Positions 1-7,279 of a DNA stretch of 19,516 nucleotides are shown one piece after another. This DNA is from JAKAWQ01 sp035503055 (GTDB lineage: Bacteria > Pseudomonadota > Alphaproteobacteria > Acetobacterales > Acetobacteraceae). How positions within the stretch are numbered: the stretch's first letter is position 1; every line of letters begins with the position of its first letter. The stretch spans positions 1 through 19,516 of the forward strand of contig DATJTV010000277.1 of assembly GCA_035503055.1 (NCBI GenBank), in the 5' to 3' direction. The notes under the pieces are model-generated. The model ran no database searches, was not told the DNA's origin, and worked only from the letters and a program-made list of their open reading frames with translations. The position numbers were made by a program, and so were the translations under genes.

Positions 1-219
1 CGTCGGCACGAAGAACGGGTTGGTCGTCACATGATTGACGAAGACGAAGCGCCAGCGCGGATGGGCGGGAAACGGCCCGGCGTCCGCCGCCCGCGCGGTG
101 CCCCCCATTGCGCCCAGCATCGCGGCAGCCGAAGCCAGCCCGATGCCCTGCGCCATCGCCCGCCGCGGCAGGCGTGCCGCCACGCGGCGCACCAAGTTCT
201 CGTCCGCCTCCTCGACCAT
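1..219 (-). CDS. Sugar ABC transporter periplasmic substrate-binding protein, N-terminal part (cut by window start)
   Basis: Only the first 73 codons lie in the window; the gene continues past base 1. The ATG at 219 is preceded by a strong purine-rich ribosome site (GGAGGGGAGG, about 6 to 8 bases upstream). The N-terminus looks like a secretory signal: an arginine pair (RLPRRAM), a hydrophobic stretch around residues 24-40, and an Ala-rich cleavage region (TARAADA, residues 41-47). The mature start includes WRFVFVNHVTTNPFFVPT (residues 56-73). In my knowledge this resembles the first beta strand and ligand loop of periplasmic-binding-protein type I sugar receptors (ribose/xylose-like). It would capture a sugar in the periplasm for an ABC importer whose other genes would lie outside the window. 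The exact sugar cannot be read. The coding call is firm; the family call is moderate because only a fragment is visible. Confidence 0.68.
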   Translation of the reverse strand, partial: MVEEADENLVRRVAARLPRRAMAQGIGLASAAAMLGAMGGTARAADAGPFPAHPRWRFVFVNHVTTNPFFVPT

Positions 220-263
220 CGACGCCTCCCCTCCGCGCGGCTCGGCCGTTCCGCGGCGCCGCG

Positions 264-292
264 AGTTAGGCCGCGCCCGCGAACCGAGTCAA
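264..292 (-). promoter_or_regulatory. Possible sigma-70 type promoter for the sugar-binding protein gene
   Basis: On the minus strand a good -35 box (TTGACT, plus coordinates 287-292) is followed after 17 bases by a weak -10-like hexamer (CTAACT, 264-269). The expected transcript start would be near 257, leaving room for the ribosome site and the ATG at 219. The -10 match is poor, so this is a candidate only. It sits in the 84-base gap behind the upstream hydrolase stop. Confidence 0.3.
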
Positions 293-303
293 TTCACCGT
301 CCC

Positions 304-1023
304 TCACCCGGCAATCTCGACCAGCATGCGCGCGAGCGTCTCCGGCATCGTCACCATCGCATCATGCCCGGTCGCGATCTCGCGCCACTGCCAACCCGGC
401 TCGCCCTTCACCCGCTGCCGCGCCGCCTCGAGCGGCGCATAGACCGGCTCCGTGCAACAGAGATAGGTCCGCTTCAGCCCGTTGCCGGGCGGGTTGGCAA
501 GCCGCAGCCGGTCGGTGAACGTGGCGAAGGGATGCGGCGTCAGATGCCGCGCCACCCATTCCGCGTCCGGCCCATCCGGAACGCCGAACGCGCGCGGCGG
601 CGGGGCTGGAATGCTGAGCCCCCCGCTCGTTTCGCGCGCATCGCGCGTGCGCGCGGCCACCACCGCCGGCGGCAGGAAGTCGAACGGCGCCTCGCCGTCC
701 CCGATCACACCGCTGTCGAGATACACGAGCTGGCCGATCCGCTCCGGCACGCGGTCGGCAGCGCCGGTGATCACGGGCCCCGCAAAGCTGTGCCCGACCA
801 GCACCACCTCCTCCAGCTCCTCGAACTCGAGCACGTTGACGAGGTCGCCGATGAAGGTTTCGAGTGTGACGGCAGGCGAAAGCAGGTGCCGCCGCTCGCC
901 GAGCCCGGTCTGCGTCGGCGTGAACACGCGATGGCCGCGCCGCGCCAGCTCTCCCGCCACGCGCGCCCAGCACCAGCCGCCGTGAAACGCACCATGCAGC
1001 AGCACGAACGTCCGCTCCGCCAT
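304..1023 (-). CDS. Alpha/beta-fold hydrolase (esterase-like)
   Basis: A 239-residue soluble hydrolase, normal length for small single-domain alpha/beta hydrolases. Visible motifs: an oxyanion-hole region LLHGAFHGGWCW (residues 8-19), the nucleophile elbow GHSFAG with Ser79, and a C-terminal GHD with His220 as the likely catalytic histidine. The acid is less clear; Glu192 in CCTEP stands where an Asp is often found in methylesterase/hydroxynitrile-lyase-like members. The overall pattern resembles bacterial proteins related to the plant salicylate-esterase/HNL group, so ester hydrolysis is the safest role and the substrate is unknown. The ATG at 1023 was chosen over an upstream in-frame start (1203) because the family begins just before the first beta strand (RTFVLLHG) and an AGAAGGGGG ribosome site lies about 9 bases upstream. 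It reads in the same direction as the sugar-binding protein gene downstream (84-base gap) and is divergent from the DUF445 gene. Confidence 0.85.
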   Translation of the reverse strand: MAERTFVLLHGAFHGGWCWARVAGELARRGHRVFTPTQTGLGERRHLLSPAVTLETFIGDLVNVLEFEELEEVVLVGHSFAGPVITGAADRVPERIGQLVYLDSGVIGDGEAPFDFLPPAVVAARTRDARETSGGLSIPAPPPRAFGVPDGPDAEWVARHLTPHPFATFTDRLRLANPPGNGLKRTYLCCTEPVYAPLEAARQRVKGEPGWQWREIATGHDAMVTMPETLARMLVEIAG

Positions 1024-1126
1024 CCGCGTCCCCCTTCTCCGCACGGCGCACCATGAAGGCCGGCGCGCCGCCGCGCCAAGGCCGGGTTGCCGCCGCCCAC
1101 CCGCCGCGCGATATGCTCGCCCTCCA

Positions 1127-2395
1127 ATGAGCGATCCCGACCGCGAGGCTCGCCGCTCCCTCGCCCGCCACCGGGCCTTCGCGACATCTCTCCTGGTGGT
1201 CATGGGCGTGGTCGCGGTCGGCAGCCACTGGCTGCCCCCGACCTACGCCACGGGCCTCCTCGAGGCCGCCGCCAAGGCCGGTTTCATCGGCGGCATCGCC
1301 GACTGGTTCGCGGTCACCGCCCTCTTCCGCCACCCGCTCGGCCTGCCCATCCCCCACACCGCCATCGTGCCCTCCCACAAGGAGCGCCTCGGCCGCGCGC
1401 TCGGCAACTTCGTCGCCAACCACGTCTTCACCGAATCCGAGGTCGCGCGCACGCTCTCCGGCCTCGACCTCTCCGGAATCCTCGAGCGCTTCTTCGAGGA
1501 CGAACGCTCCTCCCGCGCCGCCGCCGGCGCGCTCGCCGCGATGCTCCCGCGGCTGCTCGCCTCCGTCGAGGACGGTCGCGCCCGCCGCCTCCTCTCGCGC
1601 CTCGTCCCGCGCATGCTCGGCGGCGAAGCCGGCGGCCGCCTCATGGTCCGCGCCCTCCGCAGCCTCGTCGAAGGCGGCCGCCACCAGGAAGTCTTTGGCT
1701 TCGTCGTCGGCCAGCTCAAAGCCACGCTCGCCTCCAAGGAGGAGGAGCTCCGCGCCGCCATCGAGGAGCGCGTGCGCGAGCACGGCGGCCGCCTCGTCGG
1801 CTGGGCCGTCGGCGCCTCGATCGCGCGCCGCGTGCTCGGTGCGGTGAACAAGGAGCTCGACAAGATGGGCCCGGATGGCTCCGAGCTCCGCCTCGCCTTC
1901 GACGAATGGGTCCGCCGCGAGATCGACCGCATCGAGGAGGACCCCGCCCGCGCCGCCGAGATCGGCGCCGGGCTGCGCCACGTCCTCGCCAACCCCACCG
2001 TGCTTGCCTGGCTCTGGGACGTCTGGCGGCGCTTGCGCGAATCGCTCGAGCGCGACGTCGCCGATCCCGAGGGCCACAGCCTCACGATCGTGCGCGGCAT
2101 GCTCGCCAACCTCGCCTCCCTGCTCGGCAGCGATCGCGACCTCCGCGCCCGCGTCGACCGCGCGCTCGAGGCGATGGTGGCCTCGCTGATGCCCGCCGCG
2201 CAGGCCCAGCTCTCCGGCTTCATCGCGAGCGTCGTCGCCAACTGGGACACCGAAACGCTGACCCGGCGCCTCGAGCTCTTCGTCGGCCGCGACCTCCAGT
2301 TCGTCCGCGTCAACGGCTCGCTGGTCGGCTTCCTCGTGGGCGGGCTTGTCTACGTGGTCCTGCGTGCGACATTCGGCCCCATCAACCTCTTCTGA
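1127..2395 (+). CDS. DUF445 family membrane-anchored protein
   Basis: A 422-residue protein of the DUF445 (YjiN-like) family, whose biochemical function is not established. The N-terminus has a hydrophobic segment at about residues 18-36, followed by the conserved-looking stretch AAKAGFIGGIADWFAVTALF and then PLGLPIPHTAIVPSHKERLG. These are the parts by which I recognise the family. The middle is long, charged and helical, consistent with an extended coiled or amphipathic region. The C-terminus ends in a second hydrophobic segment (SLVGFLVGGLVYVVLR, about residues 396-412). The topology is therefore two membrane anchors flanking a large helical domain. The start has no strong ribosome site. 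The 103-base gap to the divergent hydrolase should carry promoters for both; none stood out. The next gene starts 13 bases after the stop, so the two are probably co-transcribed. Confidence 0.88.
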   Translation: MSDPDREARRSLARHRAFATSLLVVMGVVAVGSHWLPPTYATGLLEAAAKAGFIGGIADWFAVTALFRHPLGLPIPHTAIVPSHKERLGRALGNFVANHVFTESEVARTLSGLDLSGILERFFEDERSSRAAAGALAAMLPRLLASVEDGRARRLLSRLVPRMLGGEAGGRLMVRALRSLVEGGRHQEVFGFVVGQLKATLASKEEELRAAIEERVREHGGRLVGWAVGASIARRVLGAVNKELDKMGPDGSELRLAFDEWVRREIDRIEEDPARAAEIGAGLRHVLANPTVLAWLWDVWRRLRESLERDVADPEGHSLTIVRGMLANLASLLGSDRDLRARVDRALEAMVASLMPAAQAQLSGFIASVVANWDTETLTRRLELFVGRDLQFVRVNGSLVGFLVGGLVYVVLRATFGPINLF

Positions 2396-2408
2396 GGAAA
2401 AGGCGCCG

Positions 2409-3449
2409 ATGCGCCTCTCGGTGCTCGACCAATCGACCATCGTCTCGGGCCGCTCGCCCGACGCCTCGATCCGCGAAAGCCTCGGCCTTGCCCGCCACTG
2501 CGAGGCGCTCGGCTACGCGCGCTACTGGCTCGCCGAGCATCACAACACCGACTCCCAGGCCGGCACCGCGCCCGAAATCCTCATCGCCGCCATCGCCGCG
2601 ACGACGAGCCGCATCCGCGTCGGCAGCGCCGGCGTCATGCTGCCGCACTACGCCTCGCTCAAAGTGGCCGAGCAGTTCCGCGTGCTCGAGGCGATCGCCC
2701 CCGGCCGCATCGATCTCGGCCTCGGCCGCGCGCCCGGCTCGGACGGCCGCACCGCCTACGCCCTCAACCCCAACGCCGACACCGCCGCCGAGCACTTCCC
2801 CGCCCAGGTCGCCGAAATCCTCGACTGGCTCGCCGGCCGCACCCCGCCCGAGAACCACCCCTTCCACGGCGTGCACGCCCAGCCGGAAGGCCCGACCATC
2901 CCCGAGGTCTGGATGCTCGGAAGCTCCGATTACGGCGCCAAGGTCGCCGCCTATTTCGGCCTTCCCTACTGCTTCGCCTACTTCATCACCGACGGCCAGG
3001 GCGCCCCCGAGGCACTCGAAATCTACCGCCGCAACTACCGCCCGAGCCTCCGCCACCCCGAGCCGATCGCCGCGCTTTGCGTCTTCGCCGTCGCCGCCCC
3101 AACCGAAGAGGAGGCCGAGCCGCTCTTCCTCTCCCGCGCGCTCTGGCGCCTCAACCGCGACCGCGGCGTCTTTCCTCCCCTCCCCAGCCCCGAGGAAGCC
3201 GCCGCCTACCCTTATACCGAGGCCGAACAGGCCCGCATCGAACGCATGCGCGCGCGCATGCTCGCCGGCAGCGCCCCCCGCGTCGCCGAGCGCCTCAGGT
3301 CACTGGCGCAAGACCTCAAAGTGGACGAGATCGCCATCCTCACCGCAACCCACGACCCCGACGCCCGCCGCCGGTCGTACTCCCTGCTGGCCCAAGAGTT
3401 TTCCCTCAACGCAAGGGGCTCCGCCCCTTGCATCTCCGCCAGGGCCTGA
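2409..3449 (+). CDS. LLM-class flavin-dependent oxidoreductase (luciferase-like monooxygenase)
   Basis: A 346-residue TIM-barrel flavin enzyme. Family marks are MRLSVLDQS at the start, RYWLAEHHN (residues 38-46), VGSAGVMLPHY (71-81) and RIDLGLGRAPGSDG (100-113). This pattern is typical of the TIGR03558-type group, related to bacterial luciferase alpha chains. It would use reduced flavin for a monooxygenation or redox reaction on an unknown substrate in the cytoplasm. The ATG at 2409 follows a good ribosome site (GAGGAAAAGG); an earlier in-frame start at 2346 lies inside the DUF445 gene and is rejected. Oddity: the last 12 codons (residues 335-346, starting ARGSAPC) are made entirely of the palindromic repeat at 3411-3531. 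The TGA stop is exactly the three-base loop of the second hairpin. The ancestral protein probably ended near LLAQEFSL. Confidence 0.9.
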   Translation: MRLSVLDQSTIVSGRSPDASIRESLGLARHCEALGYARYWLAEHHNTDSQAGTAPEILIAAIAATTSRIRVGSAGVMLPHYASLKVAEQFRVLEAIAPGRIDLGLGRAPGSDGRTAYALNPNADTAAEHFPAQVAEILDWLAGRTPPENHPFHGVHAQPEGPTIPEVWMLGSSDYGAKVAAYFGLPYCFAYFITDGQGAPEALEIYRRNYRPSLRHPEPIAALCVFAVAAPTEEEAEPLFLSRALWRLNRDRGVFPPLPSPEEAAAYPYTEAEQARIERMRARMLAGSAPRVAERLRSLAQDLKVDEIAILTATHDPDARRRSYSLLAQEFSLNARGSAPCISARA

Positions 3450-3531
3450 GGCCCTGGACCCCATTCCATTAAGGTAATGGATTGCAAAGGCTCCGCCTTT
3501 GCTGGGGGGTCCGGGGGGCAAAGCCCCCCGG
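3411..3531. repeat. Composite palindromic repeat (REP/BIME-like) at a convergent gene junction
   Basis: Five short inverted repeats lie end to end. H1 3411-3431 has 9-base arms GCAAGGGGC/GCCCCTTGC with loop TCC. H2 3439-3457 has 8-base arms CCAGGGCC/GGCCCTGG with loop TGA. H3 3466-3480 has arms CCATTA/TAATGG. H4 3484-3502 has 8-base arms GCAAAGGC/GCCTTTGC with loop TCC. H5 3511-3531 has 9-base arms CCGGGGGGC/GCCCCCCGG with loop AAA. H1 and H4 are variants of one unit. ACCCC follows H2, and GGGGGGTCC (its reverse-complement style) precedes H5, so the whole looks like two units facing each other around CCATTAAGGTAATGG. It fills the space between two convergent genes. It could end transcription from both sides, although no T-run follows any stem. 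The left unit is translated as the end of the flavin oxidoreductase, and H5 ends exactly next to the stop codon of the glycosyltransferase. Confidence 0.85.
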
Positions 3532-4665
3532 CTACCGCGCGCGCCAGACCAGCGTCGCCGAAACCGCGTAGTTCCACACGACCCCAATCGCCGCCCCCGC
3601 CGCGCCCGCGAGCGACCATCCGGCGTGGCGCCGGTACAGCATTCCGGCAATCCCGACATTCGCCACCGCCCCGATCCCGCACACCAGCACGAAGAGCAGC
3701 CGTCCCTGCCAAAGAAGCCGTCCGCGCAGCCGCTGGTCGCGATAGGTGACGCGGTTGTTCAGCTCGAAGTTCGCGAGCATCGCAACCAGCGTGGCAAGGC
3801 TCTGGGCCAGCTCGAACCCGAGCCCGGCGAGCTTCGTCAGCACGCCCAGCACCGCGAGGTTGACGAGCACCCCGATCGCGCCGACGCACGCGAAGGCCGC
3901 GAACCGCAACGGCAGCAGCCCGCCCGTCAGCTTGTCGAGCAGCAGCGCCGCGAACTGGATCGCCACCAGCACGTCGAGCTTGCTCTCGCCCTCGCGCCGC
4001 GGCCGGAACACGAAGGGGACCTCCACTACCCGAAGTCCCTTCCCCGCCGTCAGCACGAGGTCGAGCAAAATCTTGAAACCCGCGCCCGTCAGCCGCGGCG
4101 CGAGCCGCTCGAAGAGCGGCCGCGGCAGCGCGAAGAAGCCGCTCAACGGGTCCGCCAGCCGCACCGGCAGGAAGAGCCGCGCCAGCCCGATCCCGAGCCC
4201 CGAAACCCGGTGCCGCCAGCTCGACCCGAGCCCCGCCGCATCCCCGCCCGCCGCGTGCCGGCTCCCCACCACGAGGTCGGCCTTGCCCGCGCGCAGCACC
4301 GCCAGCATCGCCGGCAGCCGTGTCTCGTCGTGCTGCAAATCCCCGTCCATCACCGCGACGTATCGGGCCGACGAGGCGAGCGCCCCCTCGATCACCGCCG
4401 AGGAAAGCCCCCGCCGCCCGATCCGCCGGATGCACCGCACCCGCCCGTCCGAAGCCGCCAGGCGCTGCACCTCCGAAGCCGTCCCGTCCGGGCTCGAATC
4501 ATCGACGAAGATCACCTCCCAGGCGATCCCCGCCAGCGCCGCCTCCAGCGCCGCCACCAGCGGTGCCACGTTCGCCCGCTCGTTGTAGCAGGGGACAACG
4601 ACGCTCAGCTCCGGCGCCGGCGCCACCGCCGGCTCCGCGGCCACCACACCGCGCGCCTCCAGCAT
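3532..4665 (-). CDS. GT2 glycosyltransferase fused to a GtrA-like membrane domain (polyprenyl-phosphate sugar synthase type)
   Basis: A 377-residue two-domain protein. Residues about 20-240 are a GT-A glycosyltransferase 2 domain of the DPM1/polyprenyl-phosphate-mannose synthase type. Marks are SVVVPCYNER (21-30), VDDSSPDGT (54-62), RRGLSSAVIEG (84-94), the metal-binding DGD at 107-109, and the FRPRREGESKL region (220-230). Residues about 255-375 form a GtrA-like domain with about four membrane segments, including RFAAFACVGAIGVLVNL and the NFELNNRVTY-type loop. By family knowledge such fusions load a sugar from a nucleotide donor onto a lipid phosphate, with GtrA thought to help translocation. 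The start is either ATG 4665 or an adjacent GTG at 4668. The Lrp-type gene stop (4670-4672) lies within a few bases, so translation is probably coupled. It may supply a lipid-linked sugar to the polysaccharide genes further along, which is inference. Confidence 0.88.
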   Translation of the reverse strand: MLEARGVVAAEPAVAPAPELSVVVPCYNERANVAPLVAALEAALAGIAWEVIFVDDSSPDGTASEVQRLAASDGRVRCIRRIGRRGLSSAVIEGALASSARYVAVMDGDLQHDETRLPAMLAVLRAGKADLVVGSRHAAGGDAAGLGSSWRHRVSGLGIGLARLFLPVRLADPLSGFFALPRPLFERLAPRLTGAGFKILLDLVLTAGKGLRVVEVPFVFRPRREGESKLDVLVAIQFAALLLDKLTGGLLPLRFAAFACVGAIGVLVNLAVLGVLTKLAGLGFELAQSLATLVAMLANFELNNRVTYRDQRLRGRLLWQGRLLFVLVCGIGAVANVGIAGMLYRRHAGWSLAGAAGAAIGVVWNYAVSATLVWRAR

Positions 4666-4669
4666 CACA

Positions 4670-5149
4670 TCAGAGCGGCACGCCGGCGAGGTCGCGGCTC
4701 GTGCGTATCGTCTGCAGCGTCCGCACCTGGCTCACCTGCGCCGCGCCCGTCAGCCGCTCGGTGAGCTGGTTCTCGTGCGTCGTGTCGCGCGCCACCAGCC
4801 GCAGCAAAAAATCCCCGCCGCCGCGTATCATATGGCACTCGCGCACCTCCGGCCATTCGGAGACCATCCGCTCGAACGCCGTCAGCACCGCCTCCTTCTG
4901 GCTGTCCAGCCCCACCAGGGCGAAGAAGGTGATCGGCCAGGCGAGTCGCGCCGGGTCCAGCTCGGCATGGTAGCCGTGGATCACGCCCGCCTCCTCCAGC
5001 CGCCGCACCCGTCGCAGGCAGGGCGGGGCGGAGATCCCGGCGCGCCTGGCAAGCTCGACATTGGTGATGCGGCCGTTCGCCTGCAGCTCGGCCAGGATCC
5101 GGCGGTCGATGCCGTCCAGCGCGGGCGATTCGACGTTGCGGGTCTTCAT
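4670..5149 (-). CDS. Lrp/AsnC family transcriptional regulator
   Basis: A 159-residue regulator, close to the usual 150 to 165. The N-terminal helix-turn-helix covers about residues 11-60 (LDGIDRRILAELQANGRITN then VELARRAGISAPPCLRRVRR), very near the Lrp signature. A ligand-sensing RAM domain follows, with VRECHMIRGGGDFLLRLV at 102-119. Proteins of this type bind DNA as dimers to octamers and respond to amino acids such as leucine. The ATG at 5149 follows GAAGAA; longer upstream reading is shadow of trxB. It is divergent from trxB across a 183-base gap. The E. coli lrp/trxB genes have the same divergent layout, which supports true Lrp-like identity. The gene for the GT2-GtrA protein starts within a few bases of its stop, an unusual operon partner. 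Confidence 0.92.
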   Translation of the reverse strand: MKTRNVESPALDGIDRRILAELQANGRITNVELARRAGISAPPCLRRVRRLEEAGVIHGYHAELDPARLAWPITFFALVGLDSQKEAVLTAFERMVSEWPEVRECHMIRGGGDFLLRLVARDTTHENQLTERLTGAAQVSQVRTLQTIRTSRDLAGVPL

Positions 5150-5205
5150 AGCATGATTCTTCGGGCGCGACCTGAAGCTTTGAAACCGTTTCGGCTTGCG
5201 CCGGT

Positions 5206-5226
5206 CGGATTGAAATATTATTGCAC
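5206..5226. promoter_or_regulatory. AT-rich island in the lrp/trxB divergent promoter region
   Basis: In a very GC-rich setting the stretch around GGATTGAAATATTATTGCAC stands out as AT-rich and contains the near-palindrome AATATTATT. It lies between divergent regulator and thioredoxin reductase genes, where both promoters and any Lrp operator must be. I cannot fit a convincing -35/-10 pair with correct spacing (TTGCGC at 5196 and TATTAT at 5216 are only 14 apart). It is marked as the likely control site without assigning strand. Confidence 0.3.
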
Positions 5227-5332
5227 GGCCTGCCTTCCGCAAGCCCGACCTTTTCCCCGCCCGCGGGTCTTTTTCTTGCGCGCTGCACCGCCGCGCCAAT
5301 ATCCTGTCCAGTCGTTCGAACGGGAAGGATCT

Positions 5333-6301
5333 ATGACCGAGTCGCATCGCAGCCCCGTCCTCGTCATCGGTGCGGGGCCGGCAGGATATACGGCTGCGAT
5401 CTACGCCGCCCGTGCCGCGCTTTCCCCGCTCCTCGCGGCGGGCCTGAGCCCCGGCGGCCAGCTCACCACCACGACAGACGTCGAGAACTATCCCGGCTTC
5501 GCCGAGGTGATCCAGGGCCCCTGGCTGATGGACCAGATGGCGGCGCAGGCGGCCCATGTCGGCACGCGCATCGTCCAGGACATCATCACGAGGGCCGATT
5601 TCTCGCACTCGCCCTTCGTCTGCCAGGGCGATTCCGGGGATCGCTACATCGCCGACGCGGTGATCATCGCAACCGGCGCCGAGGCGCGCTGGCTCGGCCT
5701 TCCCTCCGAGCAGCGCCTGCGCGGCACCGGCGTCTCCGCCTGCGCCACCTGCGACGGCTTCTTCTTCCGCGGCAAGCGCGTCGTCGTCGTGGGCGGCGGC
5801 AACACCGCCGTCGAGGAGGCGCTCTACCTCACCCACCACGCCGCCGAGGTCACGCTCGTCCATCGCCGCGACGCGCTGCGCGCCGAGAAGATCCTCCAGG
5901 CCCGCCTCTTCGCCCATCCCAAGATCCGCGTGGTCTGGGATAGCCGGCTCGAGGAGGTCCTCGCCGCCGGCGCGCCCGAGACCGTCACCGGCGTGCGCCT
6001 GCGCAACCTCCGCACGGACGTATCGAGCACGCTCGCCGCGGACGGCGTCTTCATCGCCATCGGGCACCGCCCGAACACCGAGATCTTCGCGGGCCAGCTC
6101 GCGATGGACAAGGAGGGCTACATCCTCACCACCCCCGGCTCGACCCGCACCTCCGTCGCGGGCGTCTTCGCCGCCGGGGACGTGCAGGACCGTATCTTCC
6201 GCCAGGCCGTCACCGCTGCCGGCAGCGGCTGCATGGCGGCGCTGGAAGCCGAGAAATTCCTGGCGGCGCGCCAGGAATCTCCTGCGCTCGCCGCGCAATG
6301 A
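5333..6301 (+). CDS. trxB: Thioredoxin reductase (NADPH)
   Basis: A 322-residue low-molecular-weight thioredoxin reductase, normal length. Motifs in order: FAD-binding GAGPAG (residues 13-18), the flavin-contacting GGQLTTTTDVENYPGF (41-56), the redox-active pair C137-A-T-C140 in SACATCDG, the NADPH-binding GGGNTA (154-159) with HRR at 177-179, and the C-terminal FAD motif VFAAGDV. It passes electrons from NADPH through FAD to the CATC disulfide and then to thioredoxin, keeping cytoplasmic thiols reduced. The start ATG follows GGGAAGGA at ideal spacing; the longer frame opening at 4775 is shadow of the Lrp gene. Downstream, after 81 bases on the same strand, comes a LysR-type regulator that may share its transcript. 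Confidence 0.96.
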   Translation: MTESHRSPVLVIGAGPAGYTAAIYAARAALSPLLAAGLSPGGQLTTTTDVENYPGFAEVIQGPWLMDQMAAQAAHVGTRIVQDIITRADFSHSPFVCQGDSGDRYIADAVIIATGAEARWLGLPSEQRLRGTGVSACATCDGFFFRGKRVVVVGGGNTAVEEALYLTHHAAEVTLVHRRDALRAEKILQARLFAHPKIRVVWDSRLEEVLAAGAPETVTGVRLRNLRTDVSSTLAADGVFIAIGHRPNTEIFAGQLAMDKEGYILTTPGSTRTSVAGVFAAGDVQDRIFRQAVTAAGSGCMAALEAEKFLAARQESPALAAQ

Positions 6302-6310
6302 GCGCGGGCA

Positions 6311-6332
6311 TATGTACCGGACTATGCACCGG
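6311..6332. repeat. Short direct repeat ahead of the LysR gene
   Basis: Two copies of a 10-base unit, TATGTACCGG (6311-6320) and TATGCACCGG (6323-6332), sit 12 bases apart start to start and differ at one base. They lie 51 to 72 bases before the LysR start codon and just after the trxB stop. Spacing near one helical turn could fit a regulator site, possibly autoregulation. No other support is visible. Confidence 0.35.
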
Positions 6333-6382
6333 GCCGCGGGATAGCGTGCGGAGAACATCCGCAAAAAATCGGGTGCACGGGG

Positions 6383-7279
6383 ATGGCTGATACGATGGAC
6401 TGGGACAAGCTCCGCGTCTTCCACGCGGTGGCCGAGGCCGGCAGCTTCACGCATGCCGGCGAGACGCTCAACCTGAGCCAGTCGGCGGTGTCGCGCCAGA
6501 TCTCGGCGCTCGAGGAAGCCCTGCAGGTGCCGCTCTTCCACCGGCACGCGCGCGGCCTCATCCTCACCGAGCAGGGCGAGGCGCTCAACCGCACCGTCCG
6601 CGAGGTCTTCGCCAAGCTCGCGATGACCGAGGCGCTGCTCACCGAGAGCAAGGAGAAGCCGGCCGGCCGCCTCAAGGTCACCACCACGGCCGGTTTCGGC
6701 TCGCACTGGCTCGCCCCGCGCCTCCATCGCTTCCTCGACCTCTACCCCGACGTCTCGATGACGCTCCTGCTCGACGACCTCGAGCTCGACCTCGCGATGC
6801 GCGAGGCCGACGTCGCCATCCGCATGCACCCTCCGCGACAGCCCGAGCTGGTGCAGCGCCATCTCCTCGAGATGAGCTGGCACGTCTGCGCCTCGCCCGG
6901 CTACCTCAAGCGCTTCGGCGTGCCGCAGCGGGCGGAGGACCTTGACGAGCACCGGCTCGTCCTCTTCGGCGACTACCGCCCGCCCGTCGCGGACGTGAAC
7001 TGGCTCGCCGACGCCGGCCGCCGCGCCGGCGGCGCCCGCCGCGCCACGCTCGAGGTCAATTCGCTCCATGGCATGGCGCTCGCCATGCTCTCCGGCCTCG
7101 GCATCGGCGCCCTGCCCGACTACATGGCCCACGAGATGCAGGGCCTCGTCCGGGTGCTCCCCGAGCTCAAGGCGCCCAAGGTCGGCGTCTATTTCGTCTA
7201 TCCGGAGGAGCTCCGGAACTCCAAGCGCGTCGCCGTCTTCCGCGACTTCCTCCTGGCCGAGCTCGCCAACAAAAGCTGA
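6383..7279 (+). CDS. LysR-type transcriptional regulator
   Basis: A 298-residue regulator with the classic layout. The N-terminal winged helix-turn-helix lies at about residues 5-64 (WDKLRVFHAVAEAGSFTHAG then LSQSAVSRQISALEEALQVP). The C-terminal substrate-binding domain covers about 92-295, with GRLKVTTTAGFGSHWLAPRL opening it. Such proteins bind DNA as tetramers and respond to a small effector; here neither effector nor target is evident. ATG 6383 was kept over an internal ATG four codons later because ACGGGG lies just upstream. In the same orientation after trxB, so possibly linked to redox control, but this is inference. The last 113 bases overlap the end of the convergent membrane-protein gene. 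Confidence 0.92.
   Translation: MADTMDWDKLRVFHAVAEAGSFTHAGETLNLSQSAVSRQISALEEALQVPLFHRHARGLILTEQGEALNRTVREVFAKLAMTEALLTESKEKPAGRLKVTTTAGFGSHWLAPRLHRFLDLYPDVSMTLLLDDLELDLAMREADVAIRMHPPRQPELVQRHLLEMSWHVCASPGYLKRFGVPQRAEDLDEHRLVLFGDYRPPVADVNWLADAGRRAGGARRATLEVNSLHGMALAMLSGLGIGALPDYMAHEMQGLVRVLPELKAPKVGVYFVYPEELRNSKRVAVFRDFLLAELANKS

Noticed and set aside
1087..3477. 796-codon plus-strand frame over the DUF445 and monooxygenase genes
   Set aside because: Low-complexity Arg/Pro/Ser translation in another frame of two well-supported genes.
5150..7132. Long N-terminal extension of the Lrp-type gene on the minus strand
   Set aside because: Antisense of trxB and LysR; the Lrp family starts just before the helix-turn-helix at 5149.
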